This document shows positions 42,578 to 51,933 of a DNA stretch of 64,000 nt, in pieces. A program made the translations under genes and the position numbers. Position 1 is the first letter of the stretch. The number at the start of each line of letters is the position of its first letter. The stretch is from Lachnospiraceae bacterium (lineage in GTDB: Bacteria; Bacillota; Clostridia; Lachnospirales; Lachnospiraceae), in contig JAFZUY010000044.1 in the NCBI GenBank assembly GCA_017618075.1, positions 1-64,000 of the forward strand. Reading direction: 5' to 3'. Below the pieces are notes generated by a model. The model ran no database searches. It saw only the letters and a program-made list of their open reading frames with translations, and was not told the DNA's origin.

Positions 42578-45001
42578 ATGAATTTAGAGCGATTTTTAAA
42601 TCCCGAGCAGTATGATGCGGTGATGCATACGGAAGGGCCGCTTTTAATTTTGGCGGGTGCCGGTTCGGGCAAAACAAGAGTAATTACATACAGAATAGCG
42701 CATATGATTGATATAGGAATTTCTCCTTACAACATACTTGCGATTACTTTTACGAACAAAGCTGCGGAAGAAATGAGAAAAAGAGTGGATGACATCGTCG
42801 GATTCGGTGCGGATTCGATATGGGTATCGACTTTTCATTCAACATGTTCACGCATTTTAAGACGACATATAGACCTTCTCGGATACAATTCGGATTTTAG
42901 CATCTACGATACCGATGATTCTAAAAAGGTTATGAATGACCTCTTAAAAAAACACGGACTTAACCCCAAGGAGTATCCTCCTAAAATGATTCTTTCGACA
43001 ATCAGTTCGAACAAGAACGAAATGGTTACGCCCGAAGAATACGAGTCGTTCGCAAAAGAAGATTACGAGAAGAAAGTTTCATTCCTTTACAGAGAGTATG
43101 AAAAGGTTCTTTTTGACAACAATGCGCTGGATTTCGACGATTTGCTTTTATTGACCGTTGAGCTTTTCAAGAAGAACAAGGACGTACTTGAAAACTACAG
43201 AAACAGATTTAAATACATCCTCGTGGATGAGTATCAGGACACAAACTCTGTTCAGTTTGCGTTCGTAAAACTTCTTGCGGATAAGTATAAAAATCTTTGC
43301 GTGGTAGGTGACGACGATCAGTCAATCTACCGTTTCAGAGGTGCGAATATAAGAAACATTCTGGATTTCGAAAAGAATTATCCGACCGCAAAAGTGGTTA
43401 AACTTGAGCAGAATTACCGTTCGACAGAAAACATCCTAAATGCCGCAAATGCAGTAATTGCGCATAATATTGGCAGAAAGGAAAAGTCACTCTGGTCCGA
43501 AAAGGGTGACGGCAGCAAAATTCATTTTAGAACCTTTTCTTCGTCGAAAGAAGAAGCTATGTTTGTTGCGGATGATATTTATACCAAGGTCAGACGCCGT
43601 GATGCGTTAAGGAACGATATAGCGGTTCTTTACCGTACCAACCAGCAGTCGCGTGAACTTGAAGAAGCAATGCTTCGCGAAAACATTCCGTATACGATTG
43701 TCGGAGGCACCAACTTCTATTCAAGACGTGAAATAAAAGATATCCTCGCGTACTTAAAAACCATAGCAAACGGTAACGACAATCTTAATGTTGAAAGAAT
43801 TGTTAACGTTCCTAAAAGAGGCATAGGCGAGACTTCCCTCGGAAAAGCCAGAATGTACGCGGAGAATAACGAAATATCTCTTTTTGAAGCCCTGCTTCAT
43901 GCAGACAGAATTCCTTCAATCGGAAAAGCTGCGGATAAGATGAGAGATTTTGCTTCGGAAATAATTCTTTTAAGAGAAAGAATTGCCGAAGGCGAATTCG
44001 ACGATATTCCGGAAATCATTTCAGAGCTTATCGAAAAGATTAAATACGAGGATTATATTAAAGAGAACGAAGACAAGGATGACGCAAACGACAGACTTGC
44101 CAATATAGACGAACTTATTTCAAAGGCTGCGTATTTTGAAGAAAAATATGCTCAGGAAAATCCTGACGCCGAGAAAGGACCGACACTTCAGGAGTTCTTA
44201 AATGATGTATCATTAGTTGCGGATATAGATAATGCGGATACGTCTTTGGACAGAATCCTTATGATGACGCTTCATTCGGCCAAGGGTCTTGAATTCTCGC
44301 ATGTATATATCGTGGGAATGGAAGACGGTTTATTCCCCGGAGAGAGAAGCATCACTTCATACAATTCCGAGGATATCGAAGAAGAAAGAAGACTTGCATA
44401 TGTAGGTATTACAAGAGCAAAGGATGATTTAACCTTAACTGCGGCTCAAAGCAGAATGGCAAGAGGTCAGTGGCAAAATTTCCCTGTGAGCAGATTTGTA
44501 CGAGAGATACCCTCAGAGCTCTTAGACAGCGATACAAAGTTTAAAAAGAGCACAGACGAAGAAATTCCCGTGCAGAAGTCTAAATACGCTCCTACGGGCG
44601 TTTACGGCGGTTATTTAAGGAATTCTTCTACAGGTACATCAAATTCAATACCCGGCGGAGTACCTTATGCTTCAACAGGACTTCTTTCAAAAGGCAAGCC
44701 CAAAGCCACGGCAAAGGTTAACATAACTCCCAAAACAGATTCTAAAGACGATAAAGTCGACACGAATTACAAAACCGCCACGGTGCAGGCTAAAGCAAAG
44801 CCGCTTGGACTTACAAAGGGCAGCGACTTAAAGGGCAGTATCAATTATAAAGTCGGCGACAGAGTCAGACATATCAAGTTCGGCGAAGGCATCATAAAAG
44901 AAATTGACGACAGCGGTGTTAACACATATGTTAAAATAGAATTCGACCAGTACGGTCAGAGAATACTCGATTCAAGGTTTACGAAACTTACGGTGATTTA
45001 A
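42578..45001 (+). CDS. pcrA: UvrD/Rep-family DNA helicase PcrA
   Basis: An 807-residue SF1A helicase, slightly over the usual ~730. Motifs: LNPEQYDAV (Q-motif), AGAGSGKTRV (Walker A, about 29), TFTNKAAEEMR, VDEYQDTN, VVGDDDQSIYRFRGA, LEQNYRST, TLHSAKGLEFSHV, and ITRAKDDL. The C-terminal ~170 residues are a long polar linker and a Tudor-like end (YKVGDRVRHIKFGEGIIKEI), which in PcrA contacts RNA polymerase. It works in repair and in removal of stalled transcription complexes. The ribosome site is weak (AGGA at 12 bases). The pseG-like gene begins directly after its stop, so the two are cotranscribed. Confidence 0.95.
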   Translation: MNLERFLNPEQYDAVMHTEGPLLILAGAGSGKTRVITYRIAHMIDIGISPYNILAITFTNKAAEEMRKRVDDIVGFGADSIWVSTFHSTCSRILRRHIDLLGYNSDFSIYDTDDSKKVMNDLLKKHGLNPKEYPPKMILSTISSNKNEMVTPEEYESFAKEDYEKKVSFLYREYEKVLFDNNALDFDDLLLLTVELFKKNKDVLENYRNRFKYILVDEYQDTNSVQFAFVKLLADKYKNLCVVGDDDQSIYRFRGANIRNILDFEKNYPTAKVVKLEQNYRSTENILNAANAVIAHNIGRKEKSLWSEKGDGSKIHFRTFSSSKEEAMFVADDIYTKVRRRDALRNDIAVLYRTNQQSRELEEAMLRENIPYTIVGGTNFYSRREIKDILAYLKTIANGNDNLNVERIVNVPKRGIGETSLGKARMYAENNEISLFEALLHADRIPSIGKAADKMRDFASEIILLRERIAEGEFDDIPEIISELIEKIKYEDYIKENEDKDDANDRLANIDELISKAAYFEEKYAQENPDAEKGPTLQEFLNDVSLVADIDNADTSLDRILMMTLHSAKGLEFSHVYIVGMEDGLFPGERSITSYNSEDIEEERRLAYVGITRAKDDLTLTAAQSRMARGQWQNFPVSRFVREIPSELLDSDTKFKKSTDEEIPVQKSKYAPTGVYGGYLRNSSTGTSNSIPGGVPYASTGLLSKGKPKATAKVNITPKTDSKDDKVDTNYKTATVQAKAKPLGLTKGSDLKGSINYKVGDRVRHIKFGEGIIKEIDDSGVNTYVKIEFDQYGQRILDSRFTKLTVI

Positions 45002-46045
45002 ATGAAAGTCATAATAAGAGCAGACGCAAATTCAAATATAGGTCAGGGACATGTTATGAGATGTCTCTCGCTTTGCGATTCCTTTAAAAATAAAGGGCAT
45101 GAGTGTTTATTTGTATGCGCAAAAGATACTCCCATGGATTTTATCATGAACAGAGGATATGACGTTTATTATCTTACAACCTCTTATAACAGAATGGATG
45201 ATGAACTTGCGCTGCTTGAACAAATAATCGCTGAAGAAAAAGCCGATCTTTTGATTATTGACAGTTATTATGTTTCCGTGAAGTATTTACAATCCGTAAA
45301 AGAACTTATAAAGACCGTTTATATCGATGACGTATATTCATTTGCATACAATGTTGACTGCCTGGTCAACTATAATGTATACGCGGATGAAGAAAAATAT
45401 AAAGAGATGTATGTGACCGAAAAGGTCAAAACACCTGAAATGATAATCGGTCCCGCATATGCTCCTTTAAGAAAAGAATTTGCCGAAAAAAACTTAAGAG
45501 AGATAAATGAAATTAAGAATATTATGATTTCCGTTGGCGGAGCCGATCCTCTGCATCTTGCACACGGATTTGCTCTTAAGTTTTCCGAGGATGAGTTTTT
45601 CAAAGATAAAAACATAAATATGATTCTCGGCAAAATGGAGCCGGATATAGACAAAATAAAAGATATCTGTGAAGCCACAAAAAACATCAACTATTTCGTA
45701 AATGTTACAGACATGAAAGAAAAAATAGAAGAGGCTGACATAGTTATTTCCGCTGCAGGAAGCACACAGTATGAAATATGTGCATGCGGAAAGCCCTGTA
45801 TCTGCTTCTCAATGGCAGACAATCAGGTTCACGGAGGAGAGAAATTTGGTGAACTGGGCGCTTTTATTTATGCCGGAGATGTAAGATTTAACGAAAGTTT
45901 CTTTTATGATATTATAAATGCAGTTAAACGTATTGCTGCAGATCCTGCACTGGCAAAGGAAATGAGCAGAAAGGCTTCGGAAATTGCAGACGGTCACGGA
46001 GCTGAAAGAATAGTTAAAGAACTCGAAAATATTTTTGGGAGATAA
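45002..46045 (+). CDS. PseG-like UDP-sugar hydrolase / GT-B protein
   Basis: A 347-residue protein with the PseG layout: N-terminal IIRADANSNIGQGHVMRCLSLCDSF (PseG has RxD.S..IG.GHVMRCL with the catalytic-type His), LLIIDSYYV, and the C-terminal nucleotide-sugar part (ISVGGADP, ISAAGSTQYEICACGKPCI). PseG removes UDP from 2,4-diacetamido-altrose in pseudaminic acid synthesis. No other pse gene is present here, so the true substrate is open. The ATG abuts the pcrA stop, and the next gene starts a few bases past this stop, placing it in an unusual operon with a helicase and a TIR-Sel1 protein. Confidence 0.8.
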   Translation: MKVIIRADANSNIGQGHVMRCLSLCDSFKNKGHECLFVCAKDTPMDFIMNRGYDVYYLTTSYNRMDDELALLEQIIAEEKADLLIIDSYYVSVKYLQSVKELIKTVYIDDVYSFAYNVDCLVNYNVYADEEKYKEMYVTEKVKTPEMIIGPAYAPLRKEFAEKNLREINEIKNIMISVGGADPLHLAHGFALKFSEDEFFKDKNINMILGKMEPDIDKIKDICEATKNINYFVNVTDMKEKIEEADIVISAAGSTQYEICACGKPCICFSMADNQVHGGEKFGELGAFIYAGDVRFNESFFYDIINAVKRIAADPALAKEMSRKASEIADGHGAERIVKELENIFGR

Positions 46046-46049
46046 GAAA

Positions 46050-48821
46050 TTGGCAGACAATAATATTGATGTATTCTTAAGTTATTCAAGTGAAAACAAA
46101 AATGTTGCAGATGCTATTGTTTCTGAATTCGAAGCGCATAACATTAAATGCTGGTATGCGCCCAGAGACATTATGCCCGGCGAAGAGTGGGTAACTGCAA
46201 TTGCAAATGCACTTGAAAACTGTAAAATACTGGTGCTTGTTTATACCGATGAATCCAATTCATCCAGACAGGTAATGAATGAAGTTGCAATGGCTTTTAA
46301 TGCTGGCAAAACCATCGTTCCTTTCAGACTGACGGAAAATAAAATGAGCAGTGAATTCGAATACTATTTGACCCGTGTTCACTGGCTTGATGCGGTTACG
46401 CCTCCTTTGATGGAAAAGATAGAAAGCTTAAGGGATTATGTCGAAATTATTTTATGCGGTGTTGATACATCAAATTTAAGCCGAAATGCGGTTGAGAGAA
46501 AAAAGCCTGAAAAAACTAACGTTAAGAAAAAGGGTAAAAAGAAATTTGTTTTACCTGCAATCATTATAGGAGCTGTTCTTGCGGTTGCTGCTTTATTTGT
46601 TATAGTTGCAGCTTCTGTTGCAATCATTATCGGTATAGGCGGCAGCGGAAAAAGAAACCTTGAAAAGGGTATTACATTTTATTATTCAGAATATCAGGGA
46701 ACTAAGGATAACGAAGCAGCCAGAGGATATTTCGAAAAGGCGGCAAAAAAAGGTGAGGCCGACGCATATTATTATCTCGGAATGCTGGATGAGAGAAATT
46801 ACGACTACGAATCCGCGAAAGAGAATTTTGAAAAGGGTGTCGAAAAAGGAAGTGATCTTTCACGTCTCGAACTCGGTAATCTCTATGAAAACGGACTCGG
46901 AGTATATCCGGATTTAGTAAAAGCAATAAGCTTATATGATGAAGCAATGGCCAAAGGCTGTGCGGAAGCTTACTGTTATGAAGGCAATTTCTATATCAGC
47001 GGATATCTTAATTATGTGGACGAATCCGATGACGCTTATGAATATCTTAAAAAATCCACCGACAGTGAGATAAAAGATGTTGCATCAGGAGCGTATCTTG
47101 ATCTTGCATACATGTATTATAACGGTGTATACGGTCCCGAAAAGGATGTAGAAGAGGCTCTTTTATGCTATGAAAAGGCAATGGAATTAAATCCCGGATT
47201 AACAGGGGTTTGCTATGATTACATGGCAGAAATAAAAATGTACGAGGATGATTCCGTAGGCTCGCAAATGTATTTTGAGAAAGCTTTGGATTATTTTGAG
47301 ACATCGGCAGATAAAGGAAACCTTGATTCCATTTTCTGGACAGGCTTTTATTATCAGTACGGCTACGGAACAGAGACCGACTATGAGAAGGCCATGGATT
47401 ATTACAGAACAGCCACCGACAGAAACATTCCCGATGCTTACTGCTGCATAGGTTATTTGTATGAATACGGTAACGGAAATGTAAAGCAGGATTATAATAA
47501 AGCATATGAATGGTTTAAAAAAGCTACAGACATGGGTTACGCCGAGGCGATGAAAGCTATAGGAGACATGTATAAAAAAGGCGAATACGGTCAGAAAGCG
47601 GATGGTACGGAAGACTTTAATTCGGCCAGAACATGGTATGAAAAAGCGATTGAGAGCGGTTATCTTCCTGCATATAATACTCTTGCTTCAATGTATGAGT
47701 ATGGCTTGGGAGCCGATGATGATTACGACAAGGCCTACAGTCTTTATTATACAAATGCAGAATTCGGTAATTCCGAAGCCATGTATGAAATCGGAAAAAT
47801 GTACTACAACGGATTCATTCCGGAAGATGATGAAAACGATGCAATAAGCTGGTATTATATGGCTGCCAAGCACGAAAATACGGATGCTATGAATGCCATC
47901 GGTACAGTATTTGAAGAAAATGAAAATTATGAAAAAGCAGGAGAATGGTATAAGGCAGCAGCTGCAAGAAACGACTTTGAAGGCATGAGAAACCTCGGAT
48001 GGCTGTATTATTACGGAAATGTTAACGGTACACCGGAATACGAGAATGCTTTCAAATGGTTTAAAAAGGCAGCAGATGCGGGAGACTGGATTTCCGAAAT
48101 TCTCGTTGCAACCATGACCGCTGACGGAATCGGTACAGCCGAAAACCGCGGAGAGGCAAAAGATCAATTGGAAAAAATAGTCGCTGAAGGATATGCTGAC
48201 GCCTCTGTATATTATATTCTCGGAACCATTTATTACGATAATATTGAAGTACCCAGAGATCTTTCAAAGGCACTTGATTACTTTGGGCTTGCGGCTGATA
48301 TGGGCAATGATCTGGCCTGCGAAAAACTTGGCGATATGTATTATTACGGTGACGGAGTAAGTCAGGATATTTCGAATGCAAAATATTATTATGTAAAGGC
48401 TGCGGATTCCGGAAATGCTTCAGGTCACGTTTATCAGCAGCTCGGAGATATGTATTTTTTGGGTAACGGTTTTACTGTGGACAACGAAAAAGCCAAAACG
48501 TATTATCTTCTTGCGGAAAAACAGGGTATTGAAGATGCCGCAATGTTTTCAACTCTGGGAATGATATATTACTGGGATGCAGACTACTCTGACAGTGCGG
48601 TATATTTTGAAAAAAGCGCCAATATGAGTCTTAGTCCCGACGATATGTATAATTGCGGCTGCGCTTATTATACTATGGGAGATTATCAGACTGCCCTTGC
48701 CTGGTTCGGAAAAGCACTTGAATATGACTACGACAGAAGCTTTTATCTTAAGCAGGACATTGAAAATATGGTACGTGACGGACTTATAACAGAGGAGGAT
48801 GCCGCGCCCTATCTTAATTAA
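46050..48821 (+). CDS. TIR domain - transmembrane - Sel1-repeat protein
   Basis: A 923-residue protein. Residues about 5-135 form a TIR domain: DVFLSYSSENKNVADAI, IKCWYAPRDIMPGEEW, VLVYTDESNSSRQVMNEVAMA, with Glu at about 78 in the position used as catalytic Glu in NADase TIRs. A basic stretch and one membrane helix (about 166-197) follow, then about 19 Sel1/TPR-like repeats (A..Y..AA..G...A...LG..Y..G) to the end. The TIR should be cytoplasmic and the repeat solenoid outside, if the basic flank sets topology. I choose the TTG at 46050 (MADNN), eight bases after GGGAG; a TTG at 46035 overlaps the ribosome site and the pseG-like gene. Roles of similar proteins are unknown to me; defence or signalling is possible. 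Confidence 0.85.
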   Translation: MADNNIDVFLSYSSENKNVADAIVSEFEAHNIKCWYAPRDIMPGEEWVTAIANALENCKILVLVYTDESNSSRQVMNEVAMAFNAGKTIVPFRLTENKMSSEFEYYLTRVHWLDAVTPPLMEKIESLRDYVEIILCGVDTSNLSRNAVERKKPEKTNVKKKGKKKFVLPAIIIGAVLAVAALFVIVAASVAIIIGIGGSGKRNLEKGITFYYSEYQGTKDNEAARGYFEKAAKKGEADAYYYLGMLDERNYDYESAKENFEKGVEKGSDLSRLELGNLYENGLGVYPDLVKAISLYDEAMAKGCAEAYCYEGNFYISGYLNYVDESDDAYEYLKKSTDSEIKDVASGAYLDLAYMYYNGVYGPEKDVEEALLCYEKAMELNPGLTGVCYDYMAEIKMYEDDSVGSQMYFEKALDYFETSADKGNLDSIFWTGFYYQYGYGTETDYEKAMDYYRTATDRNIPDAYCCIGYLYEYGNGNVKQDYNKAYEWFKKATDMGYAEAMKAIGDMYKKGEYGQKADGTEDFNSARTWYEKAIESGYLPAYNTLASMYEYGLGADDDYDKAYSLYYTNAEFGNSEAMYEIGKMYYNGFIPEDDENDAISWYYMAAKHENTDAMNAIGTVFEENENYEKAGEWYKAAAARNDFEGMRNLGWLYYYGNVNGTPEYENAFKWFKKAADAGDWISEILVATMTADGIGTAENRGEAKDQLEKIVAEGYADASVYYILGTIYYDNIEVPRDLSKALDYFGLAADMGNDLACEKLGDMYYYGDGVSQDISNAKYYYVKAADSGNASGHVYQQLGDMYFLGNGFTVDNEKAKTYYLLAEKQGIEDAAMFSTLGMIYYWDADYSDSAVYFEKSANMSLSPDDMYNCGCAYYTMGDYQTALAWFGKALEYDYDRSFYLKQDIENMVRDGLITEEDAAPYLN

Positions 48822-48863
48822 CATAATATTTTTTTAAAAATTGTATCTTTTTTAATTTTTAAG

Positions 48864-48872
48864 TGATATAAT
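48864..48872 (+). promoter_or_regulatory. Extended -10 promoter of the small acidic membrane protein
   Basis: TGATATAAT, 43 bases before the start codon. The -35 region is AT-rich without a clear hexamer, as usual for extended -10 promoters. Confidence 0.55.
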
Positions 48873-48914
48873 AATTCCATAGAACTTCTGATTATGCAAA
48901 AGGGGGTCAAGAAA

Positions 48915-49235
48915 ATGGCTAATATTTTAAAAGTGTTCAAAAAGATTAAGGATTTCGATGATTTCCTTGAAATGACAAAATTAGATGGTATTATAAACAG
49001 AAAGAAAAGAGAGCAGGAAGAAGCTGAAGCTGCAAAGAGACGTAATATTATCATTACAATCCTTGCAATCGTAGGTGCAATTGCTGCAGTAGCAGGTATT
49101 GCTTATCTTGTTTATCGTTACCTCACACCTGATTATCTTGAAGATTTCGATGATGACTTCGATGATGATTTCGATGATGATTTCTTTGATGACGAAGATG
49201 CAATCGAAATTAAGGATGACAAGGAAGAGGAATAA
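48915..49235 (+). CDS. Small single-pass membrane protein with acidic repeat tail
   Basis: A 106-residue protein: a basic/amphipathic N-terminal half (KVFKKIKDFDDFLEM, KKREQEEAEAAKRR), one membrane helix (about 46-68), then a tail made of FDDD repeats ending EEE. AAGGGGGTC precedes ATG at 48915. No family recognised. The GATGATTTC-type repeat at about 49145-49190 is low complexity and could change length. It has its own promoter 93 bases after the TIR-Sel1 gene. Confidence 0.75.
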   Translation: MANILKVFKKIKDFDDFLEMTKLDGIINRKKREQEEAEAAKRRNIIITILAIVGAIAAVAGIAYLVYRYLTPDYLEDFDDDFDDDFDDDFFDDEDAIEIKDDKEEE

Positions 49236-49278
49236 TCAGACTTTTCTAAATTAAAGATATATAGAAGTGTATAAAAAG

Positions 49279-49309
49279 GAACGACATGATTTTTGTGTTG
49301 TTCTTTTTT
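49279..49309 (+). terminator. Terminator after the small acidic membrane protein gene
   Basis: GAACGACA / TGTTGTTC stem (one wobble), followed by TTTTTT. Confidence 0.8.
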
Positions 49310-49324
49310 ATGTGCAAAAAAAGA

Positions 49325-49388
49325 ACCAGGCACGCTATGCGAGTCAGGCTCATGGCGATGTGCCAGACTCGCGAAGCGCGTCTGACTC
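49325..49388. repeat. Dispersed 3'-end palindrome, double copy 4
   Basis: Two partly degenerate copies (CAGGCACGCTATGCGAGTCAGG and GTGCCAGACTCGCGAAGCGCG) lie head to tail. They pair within themselves and with each other (GAGTCAGGC with GCCAGACTC). They fill the gap between convergent genes and end at the stop codon of the minus-strand gene. Confidence 0.7.
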
Positions 49389-50720
49389 CTAGAATACCAT
49401 TGCACAGACCTTCCATTCGCCGTCTTCTTTATAATAATAGAAACGTGCATCGGTAACCACATCACGAGGGCGTACGCCGTAGATTAACATATGCTGTGTA
49501 TGTTCTATCTCACAGTAAAATGCCTCGCTGCTGTAAGGGATAAACTCAATTATTTTATCCTCTACGCTTTCCGTGGTGTGATTAGGGAAGTATTTAAGAT
49601 TGCCGCTGTTTGATTTGATTTCACTGACAATCATATTGTTTTTGGTAAATATCTTATCGAGTGCCGAGTCGTTGATTTCACGGCATACAACCTGCGCATA
49701 AGTGTGTACGGCTTCAGTAGCGAAGGCTTTCATTTCTTCTTCGACTTCCTTTGGCGCTGAGACAGGAGTTTCATATACGCCGGTATTGTTGTTCATGGTT
49801 GGTATTATTTCCTGTCCGTAACCATTTACGACCTTTACGGAAGGCTTCTCATAAAAGCCTGATATCTGATAATACTTCTTAAGCGGAAGCTCGGTAAAGC
49901 CTTCAAAATGTTTTTCCTTGTTTAAATCGAGCCTTGTAACATATTCGGGAGATACTTTTATGTCGTTTACATACACTTCGCAGTCTGTGTAAGCCTGAAT
50001 GCTTACAGAAAACTCTGCATCGGAATACATATCAAAACTTTCCACGCGGTAAACCGGGAGATCATATTTACGTTTTTCGTCAGTCTGTATAAGGTTTACC
50101 TGGCCTACGATATAATTGTCCGCGGTTATATGATAAACAGGGTTTTTATCTGTTGATTCGGTTGCTTCAACATAGGCGATTTCTTTTCCTTCAAGAAGCT
50201 TCGAATAATAATTCTCAACATTCTTCCCTGTTTCGAATTCGTTGATTTCAGGTTTGTCGGAAACGGCAGCATAGATTGAATCAAAATCCAGCGGATCGAA
50301 CATTTCAAAGAAATCATCCATTACATGGTAGGGGAGAGAAGCCTGATATACTTCTTCGTAATCTCCGAGGAAGAAATAGAATTTGTATAATAAAACACCG
50401 ATAACTGTTAAAAGAATTGCTGCCCAAACGGCAATAAAAATGATAAATCCTTTTTTGCTCTTTTTAGCCTTTATCGGAGCTTCGGCTTCTTCTTTGGCTT
50501 CTTTTATGGCTTCTCTTTTTTCGGCCTGTATTTTTTCCCTGCGTTTTCTTAATTCCTTTTCTTCTTTTCCGTCCAGAGAAAGGAAAGCCTTTTCGGAGGC
50601 CTTTTTACTTTCTTTTATCTTTTTTTCGAGCGACTTAAAGGAAACGTCCTCTGCCCAGGAAGCATCAGGCGTATCCATATTGCTTAATTTCTTTTTTTCG
50701 TTAAACATGTCCCGGTTCAT
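49389..50720 (-). CDS. Membrane-anchored protein of unknown function
   Basis: A 443-residue protein: a charged, coiled-coil-like cytoplasmic N-terminus (about 25-85, rich in Lys/Glu: KKIKESKKASEKAF, RKRREKIQAEKREAIKEAKEEAEA), one membrane helix (about 90-112), and a ~330-residue extracellular part. In it, the region near 230-300 resembles a bacterial immunoglobulin-like or zinc-ribbon/TcaA-type fold (SIQAYTDCEVYVNDIKV, YYQISGFYEKPSVKVV). The last ~100 residues resemble an NTF2-like module. These fold comparisons are weak. It starts two bases after the stop of the phosphodiester glycosidase gene, so both form one transcript. The gene ends directly at the palindrome repeat at 49325. Confidence 0.75.
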   Translation of the reverse strand: MNRDMFNEKKKLSNMDTPDASWAEDVSFKSLEKKIKESKKASEKAFLSLDGKEEKELRKRREKIQAEKREAIKEAKEEAEAPIKAKKSKKGFIIFIAVWAAILLTVIGVLLYKFYFFLGDYEEVYQASLPYHVMDDFFEMFDPLDFDSIYAAVSDKPEINEFETGKNVENYYSKLLEGKEIAYVEATESTDKNPVYHITADNYIVGQVNLIQTDEKRKYDLPVYRVESFDMYSDAEFSVSIQAYTDCEVYVNDIKVSPEYVTRLDLNKEKHFEGFTELPLKKYYQISGFYEKPSVKVVNGYGQEIIPTMNNNTGVYETPVSAPKEVEEEMKAFATEAVHTYAQVVCREINDSALDKIFTKNNMIVSEIKSNSGNLKYFPNHTTESVEDKIIEFIPYSSEAFYCEIEHTQHMLIYGVRPRDVVTDARFYYYKEDGEWKVCAMVF

Positions 50721-50722
50721 AT

Positions 50723-51799
50723 TTACCTCTTTTCCACGACAAAAGCCGTAGGCATGGCTCTGTTACCGAGAGTACAGCTTGAGACTATTTCTTCGTTGTT
50801 ATAAACCATGGAAGAAGACATACCGCCGTCAAGGTTGGCAGCATTAACAGCTCCGAATTCTTCCATAACCGTTATAAGATCGCCCATTGTTGCGCCAAGA
50901 GAAGAGGGTTGTCTTCCTTCGATTACAAGGAGCAGAACATCGCCGTTTTCTCTCTGTCCGATGGCGGTTCTTGGATTAAGACCGCTGCCCGAACCTGAAT
51001 ACTTGGCCGATTTTCCGTTTACAATTAAAGCGGGACCGAATGATACCGCATCTCTTACACCTATTGACTGAGCGTATCCTGCTGTCATTCTGCCGACCAC
51101 AAGTACGTCATCTTTTGTGAAGCCGTATACATCATAGGATGTGTCGGGATCTCCGAAACGAAGTACTCCTTCGGAGAATACAACTCCTTCAGGCATTCCA
51201 CCCGAACCGAGTCCTATTTCATCATCATATTTACCGCCGTTTACACCTGCCACGCAGTCGTATTTTTCCACGAGCTTGGGGAGGGTTAAACCGGGCGCAT
51301 CATAATCGTAATAATCGAGTGTAGCAACCTTTACACGCGAAGGGTCGTAAATAACCATCATCTTGCCCTTGTAAGTATCGCCGTGAACATCGAAGACATC
51401 TATACCGTCGCCGTCAGGATCAAGAGACGGATCTGCCACGGGTTCAATCACATCACTTTCAATTCCGGTCTCGGGTGAAGCGGAGGCCGTAGTTTTAACC
51501 ATAGCGATATCGGTTATTTCGGTAAATTCCGATGTATTGTTTTTGGATAATATTTCGTCGATTTCTTCCTGGGATAAATAGATGTCTGCAAGCACGCCGC
51601 CGACACTCGATTCCTTGGCAGAAGCAACAAAAAGATCTCTAACTCTCTGTGAAGGACCTTTGTTTACAAAGTAAAAGAAAATGTAAAGACCACATACCAA
51701 AATGAGAAGAGTTACGCCAAACCAAATAAAGAACCGACCGACTACTCGACCGATTCGGGAAAAAACAGAATTCCTCTTCCTACTTTTAGTTGTTTTCAT
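50723..51799 (-). CDS. Phosphodiester glycosidase (NAGPA-domain) family membrane protein
   Basis: A 358-residue protein with a basic N-terminus, one membrane helix (about 20-45), an acidic linker, and an extracellular NAGPA-type domain (about 150-355). Landmarks: DVFDVHGDTYKGKMMVIYDPSRV, VAGVNGGKYDD, GMPEGVVFSEGVLRFGD, RTAIGQRENGDVLLLVIEGRQ, and the end AANLDGGMSSSMVYNNE. The family removes GlcNAc from phosphodiester-linked glycans in the mammalian enzyme; bacterial members occur in exopolysaccharide and wall-glycan systems. It precedes the 49389-50720 gene by two bases. No clear Shine-Dalgarno lies before its ATG. Confidence 0.87.
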   Translation of the reverse strand: MKTTKSRKRNSVFSRIGRVVGRFFIWFGVTLLILVCGLYIFFYFVNKGPSQRVRDLFVASAKESSVGGVLADIYLSQEEIDEILSKNNTSEFTEITDIAMVKTTASASPETGIESDVIEPVADPSLDPDGDGIDVFDVHGDTYKGKMMVIYDPSRVKVATLDYYDYDAPGLTLPKLVEKYDCVAGVNGGKYDDEIGLGSGGMPEGVVFSEGVLRFGDPDTSYDVYGFTKDDVLVVGRMTAGYAQSIGVRDAVSFGPALIVNGKSAKYSGSGSGLNPRTAIGQRENGDVLLLVIEGRQPSSLGATMGDLITVMEEFGAVNAANLDGGMSSSMVYNNEEIVSSCTLGNRAMPTAFVVEKR

Positions 51800-51933
51800 G
51801 ATTATAAAATACCATATTTTGTATATATTAACAATATTTTTAAAACATAAATGTTTATTCTTAAAATATATCTTTTGAGGGCGAAAAGTGATAAAATATT
51901 TTTTCGGATAATATTATAAAGGAATTATTTCTC

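Noticed and set aside
47688..48167. A 159-residue minus-strand open frame inside the TIR-Sel1 gene
   Set aside because: It lies wholly within a well-supported coding region, with no ribosome site and no recognisable motifs.
49145..49190. Short GATGATTTC-type tandem repeat, considered as a CRISPR-like or regulatory repeat
   Set aside because: It is an in-frame low-complexity part coding the FDDD tail of the small membrane protein; units are about 12 bases without spacers.
42578..49235. A complete defence island
   Set aside because: Apart from the TIR protein there is no restriction, retron, CBASS, toxin or integrase gene; the neighbours are housekeeping or sugar-metabolic.
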